64,000 nt of DNA, taken from the NCBI GenBank assembly GCA_045837725.1, contig JBEWZL010000179.1:62001-126000 (forward strand), given 5' to 3'. This DNA is from Vermamoeba vermiformis. Its lineage: Eukaryota; Tubulinea; Echinamoebida. Under the pieces are notes generated by a model. The model was not told the DNA's origin. It ran no database searches and worked only from the letters and a program-made list of their open reading frames with translations. Both the position numbers and the translations under genes were made by a program. Each line of letters begins with the position of its first letter. Within the stretch, counting starts at the first letter, position 1. This document shows, in pieces, positions 61,101 to 64,000 of the stretch.

Positions 61101-63876
61101 CCAGAAGAGGTACACTGCTCCAGGTGTTGCCATTAGACGTGTATTGCAAGTTGCCAAGTGATGCAGGAAGCGACGTGATCTTCAGTGTAAGTTGACTGGT
61201 AGGACCGTCAACATCACTGACGTGTGTCGAGAAGTCAATGAGCTGTTTCGCCAAGTTAGCTTCATTAGCCGTGATCGTGAAGTTAAAGTCTTGTGCAACA
61301 GGCGGCTGATTCACGAATGTCACGTTGATGTTCATCGTTCCATATGTCGTGGCACATCCATCGCTCACACCAAAGGACACAGAGGCGGGGCCGTAGTAAT
61401 TGTTAGTCGGCACGTAAACGCTTGATAGACTACTGTAAGGCGTGCCAAATGAGATCGAAGAACCGCTTGTCGTGAACAAATTGCCATTCGTGGCGGACGA
61501 GTAAGTGACTGTTAACTTGTTGCCTTCAGCGTCCGAAGCTTGCACAGTAAGTGCGGCATTCGTGTTCTCAGCGATGTAAACAATGGGCATCAAGTTCAAT
61601 GCAGGGGGCGTGTTAGCTTGAATCAAGAAAGTAGGGGTGGAGTAACCAAAAAGTCGAACTGTCGCTCGAACTGGCCACGTGACGGAAGAGGATGACAAAC
61701 CAGAAGGATAGGAGGCTTCTAGTGTGATAGTAGTAGATGTACCGCGGCTGAGGGTTTGCGAGACACTTGCTGACAAGAATCCGTACGTGTCGCTCAAAGG
61801 AGTTGCGACTAACGAGCTAACCATAGAATATGCCAATGTTTGGGCGGAGGTGTACCAAGATGAAGGAGACGTGATGAACGAAGCATAGGACAACGGCAAT
61901 GATGAAGCTAAGCTCGTGAATGAGTTGAACACTGTTCGATCGTTGTTTGTGTTGAGAACAAGGAACAGCGGCACGACACCAGTTTTTACACTAAGTGCAG
62001 TCAAATCAAGCGAAGTGTACGCTTGGTTGGTGATCACAAGCACGGCACTGAATGCACCTGTTCGCCAGCCAATGTTGTGATTTTGCATCAGCGCGGCAAC
62101 TGCTTGCAGCGACAATGACGCACTTCCTGACGCCGTACTAGTGGAAGGCAAGCTACGAATGTTGGATTGTAGTGTCGAGGTCGACGAGGTGAGGTACGAG
62201 TAGATGTTTTCAGTGTGGCTCGAGCCTGAAGTAGCAACTGTTGCCAAGCCAACTTGAGCACTGTAGCTCGATGAAAGTTGATACAAGAAGGTGGGTGCGT
62301 AGTTCTTGATCTGGTCGATCGTTGTGCTAGCCATGCCTTGAAGATCTAGAAGAAGCAAAATGTCGACCAAGGGATTGTTGTTCGTCACACTGAAGCTCAA
62401 CGATTGAGATGCGGATGCGGAAGTTGGATTGAAGTAGACAGCGTATTGTTGCGGATAAAGGCGATCTGAGGATCCTCTTGAAGTAGGAACTTGATAGAGA
62501 ACCGATGAAGCAACGTTGGGGTCGCAAGTCGAAGAAGTGGATGTGCATCCAGCGATCTCGGGACCAACAAGCAGTAGTCTATAGGAGCAACCAACGGCAT
62601 AGCAAGTTGAGTTCAGCTGCTGCACTTGAGTCGAGCACGCGTTTCCATTGACGTCCAAGCCATTTCCACTAGCAAAAACAATACAAGTAATACCGTTGGT
62701 GAACAACTGACTGGCGTAAGTCATGACTGCAGTTCTAGAAGCTGTGTTGTCTGGCGCAATGGACCAACCAGAAGGAACTGATATATATGACTGGCATGAC
62801 AAGGAGGTAAGACCTTGCAACAGGGCGTATTGAGTGCACGAGTACTGAACGAAGCTGAGGATGGATGTGCTTTCGCAGGTTTGGATGTAGCCGCCAGAAT
62901 AGATGGGAATGGTAGCAGTCCAATTACCATCGATAGACCAAGTAATCATTGCATCGTTATAATCCTGTTGCACGGAAGTAAAGATAAGAAATGCAATTCG
63001 CCGTAAATTCCGCGAGGCACTTTCTTACCCTATCACCAAGACCATACAAGTCTTCAAAGCCCATCATCACCACATCATCGATACGGGCCCACGAGCAGTG
63101 CTTGTATCCATCGGGATTGTTGATTTGAGAGTTGAGGTAACTGTAGTACGTGTACCCGCTTGGGTTGTTGTAGCCGTTTCCTTTCAACCAAAAGCCAAGC
63201 ACGGTACCTGATAATCAACGCGAATATTATTCTCGTGCAATTGTTAAATTGTGAATTACGGGTAATTACGCACCTGCCGGAAAAGGCCCGACTTTAATTG
63301 TATCTCCCGGGGAATCACAGCCTCCTTTTGATACATTACGGATCGCAGGTAATATCATCGTCATATTAACCGCTTGTTGAGTATTAGGGTCTACCAAATA
63401 GTACCTATGTATGACCGCCTGTTAGAAGGAACAAATGCTAATTGATTGCACGTACCCTAACTGGTTCACATAACCCGCGCCTTCATAAAGGTATGTAATG
63501 TTCATATATGAGACCTGCAACGATAATGAAGGTAAGAATGACGTTATAGAGGCACTGATAGGATGTACGTACTGAATTGAATGTAACCACAACATCGACA
63601 TTGGGATCCACAAGTGCGGGGTTAGGTGTGCGGCCTTCGGGAAACAGCTTGGGAATGAGCGACAAGACCGTCGACGAGACTGGATTGAAGTAGTACGTGC
63701 CGCCAGTGTGCGCATCTATGTCATCATACATCAGTTGCTGCACTCATACGAAATAACTATAACGGCTGACACGTACCTGTAGTACAGTTGAACGAGAGCA
63801 CGGGAACAACGCAGCAAACAAGAAGGAATAAGAGCACTGAGCTGAGGGTCCACGCTGTTCTATTGGATTGCATCAT
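58129..63876 (-). CDS. Sib-like (integrin-beta-like) adhesion receptor
   Basis: Exons 63876-63777, 63715-63573, 63514-63456, 63404-63274, 63207-63029 and 62964-58129 join to 1815 residues. A signal peptide is followed by an N-terminal region and a VWA-like domain (VDILLLLDLQG, about 400-590). About nine cadherin-like repeats with NQPPV / NTPP starts and FSFKVYDG- or VTDPGG-type strands come next. A glycine/alanine-rich membrane helix (GVSIAGAAVIAGAAVLIW) precedes a 46-residue tail with NPLY and SPLY. Dictyostelium Sib proteins share VWA, Gly-rich TM and NPxY and bind talin in phagocytosis and substrate adhesion. The metal site is degenerate (DLQGM instead of DxSxS), so ligand binding may be cation-independent. 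Confidence 0.85.
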
Positions 63877-64000
63877 CTACGCAATCATAAGTATGAAGTA
63901 ATTACGACGGAATTTAAGTGTAAATTGCAAAAGCGAATTCGATTCTCTTACCTCAACAAACAGCGTGACGTGACGTGCTAGTATATGATTGATTCTAAAA

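Noticed and set aside
59864-62930. Numerous open frames on both strands within the adhesin gene
   Set aside because: Shadows of a single 4.8-kb exon with clear domain structure in one frame only.
1-64000. CRISPR arrays, rRNA genes, bacterial operons
   Set aside because: No regular short repeats with spacers, no rRNA-like blocks, and spliced genes throughout; the window is nuclear eukaryotic DNA.

Overview
The window is protist nuclear DNA with densely packed genes. Nearly every gene carries short GT-AG introns, mostly 45-150 bp. Several products point to an amoebozoan: an adhesion receptor of the Sib type (VWA domain, glycine-rich membrane segment, NPLY tail motif; known from Dictyostelium), F-box proteins with ankyrin or LRR repeats, and a class C GPCR. 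The species cannot be named from sequence alone. All exon coordinates come from reading splice sites by eye and checking phase; except where stated, the spliced length is a multiple of three.

Layout. 1-7841 (+): end of a kelch/coiled-coil protein, an F-box/ankyrin protein, and a receptor tyrosine kinase with a kelch-like ectodomain. 7909-13294 (-): a KUP potassium transporter with an apparent 2-nt frameshift, an MDR-type enoyl reductase, and a partial inverted copy of the F-box/ankyrin gene. 13905-19287 (+): an SLC38A9-like amino-acid transporter and a secreted cysteine-rich/CBM6 protein. 19437-24223 (-): a secreted GH19 chitinase/lysozyme and a class C GPCR whose ligand domain resembles bacterial OpuAC. 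24422-27475: a Tc1/mariner-like DNA transposon carrying a DD37E transposase and a second, convergent gene for a RING-finger protein. 28689-40724 (+): four tandem genes for PA-domain/seven-TM proteins, interrupted by an LRR gene. 40783-48463 (-): purple acid phosphatase, a mitochondrial methyltransferase, an SLC45-like sugar transporter and a TIM21/COA1-like protein. 48726-51444 (+): a candidate cysteine peptidase. 51679-63876 (-): a degenerate G-alpha, an F-box/LRR protein, the GPI-anchored paralogue of the CBM6 protein, and the 1815-residue Sib-like adhesin.

How they fit together. Much of the window deals with sensing and eating at the cell surface: adhesin, kelch-RTK, class C GPCR, G-alpha, PA-7TM receptors, CBM6 lectin-like proteins, GH19 enzyme and acid phosphatase. 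A 12-bp palindrome (TGACACGTGTCA or a close variant) lies about 125-140 bp upstream of the ATG of all four PA-7TM genes and of the GH19 gene, suggesting one shared regulon. The strongest candidates for something undescribed are the two-gene transposon, the OpuAC-class C receptor, and the palindrome-marked PA-7TM array.
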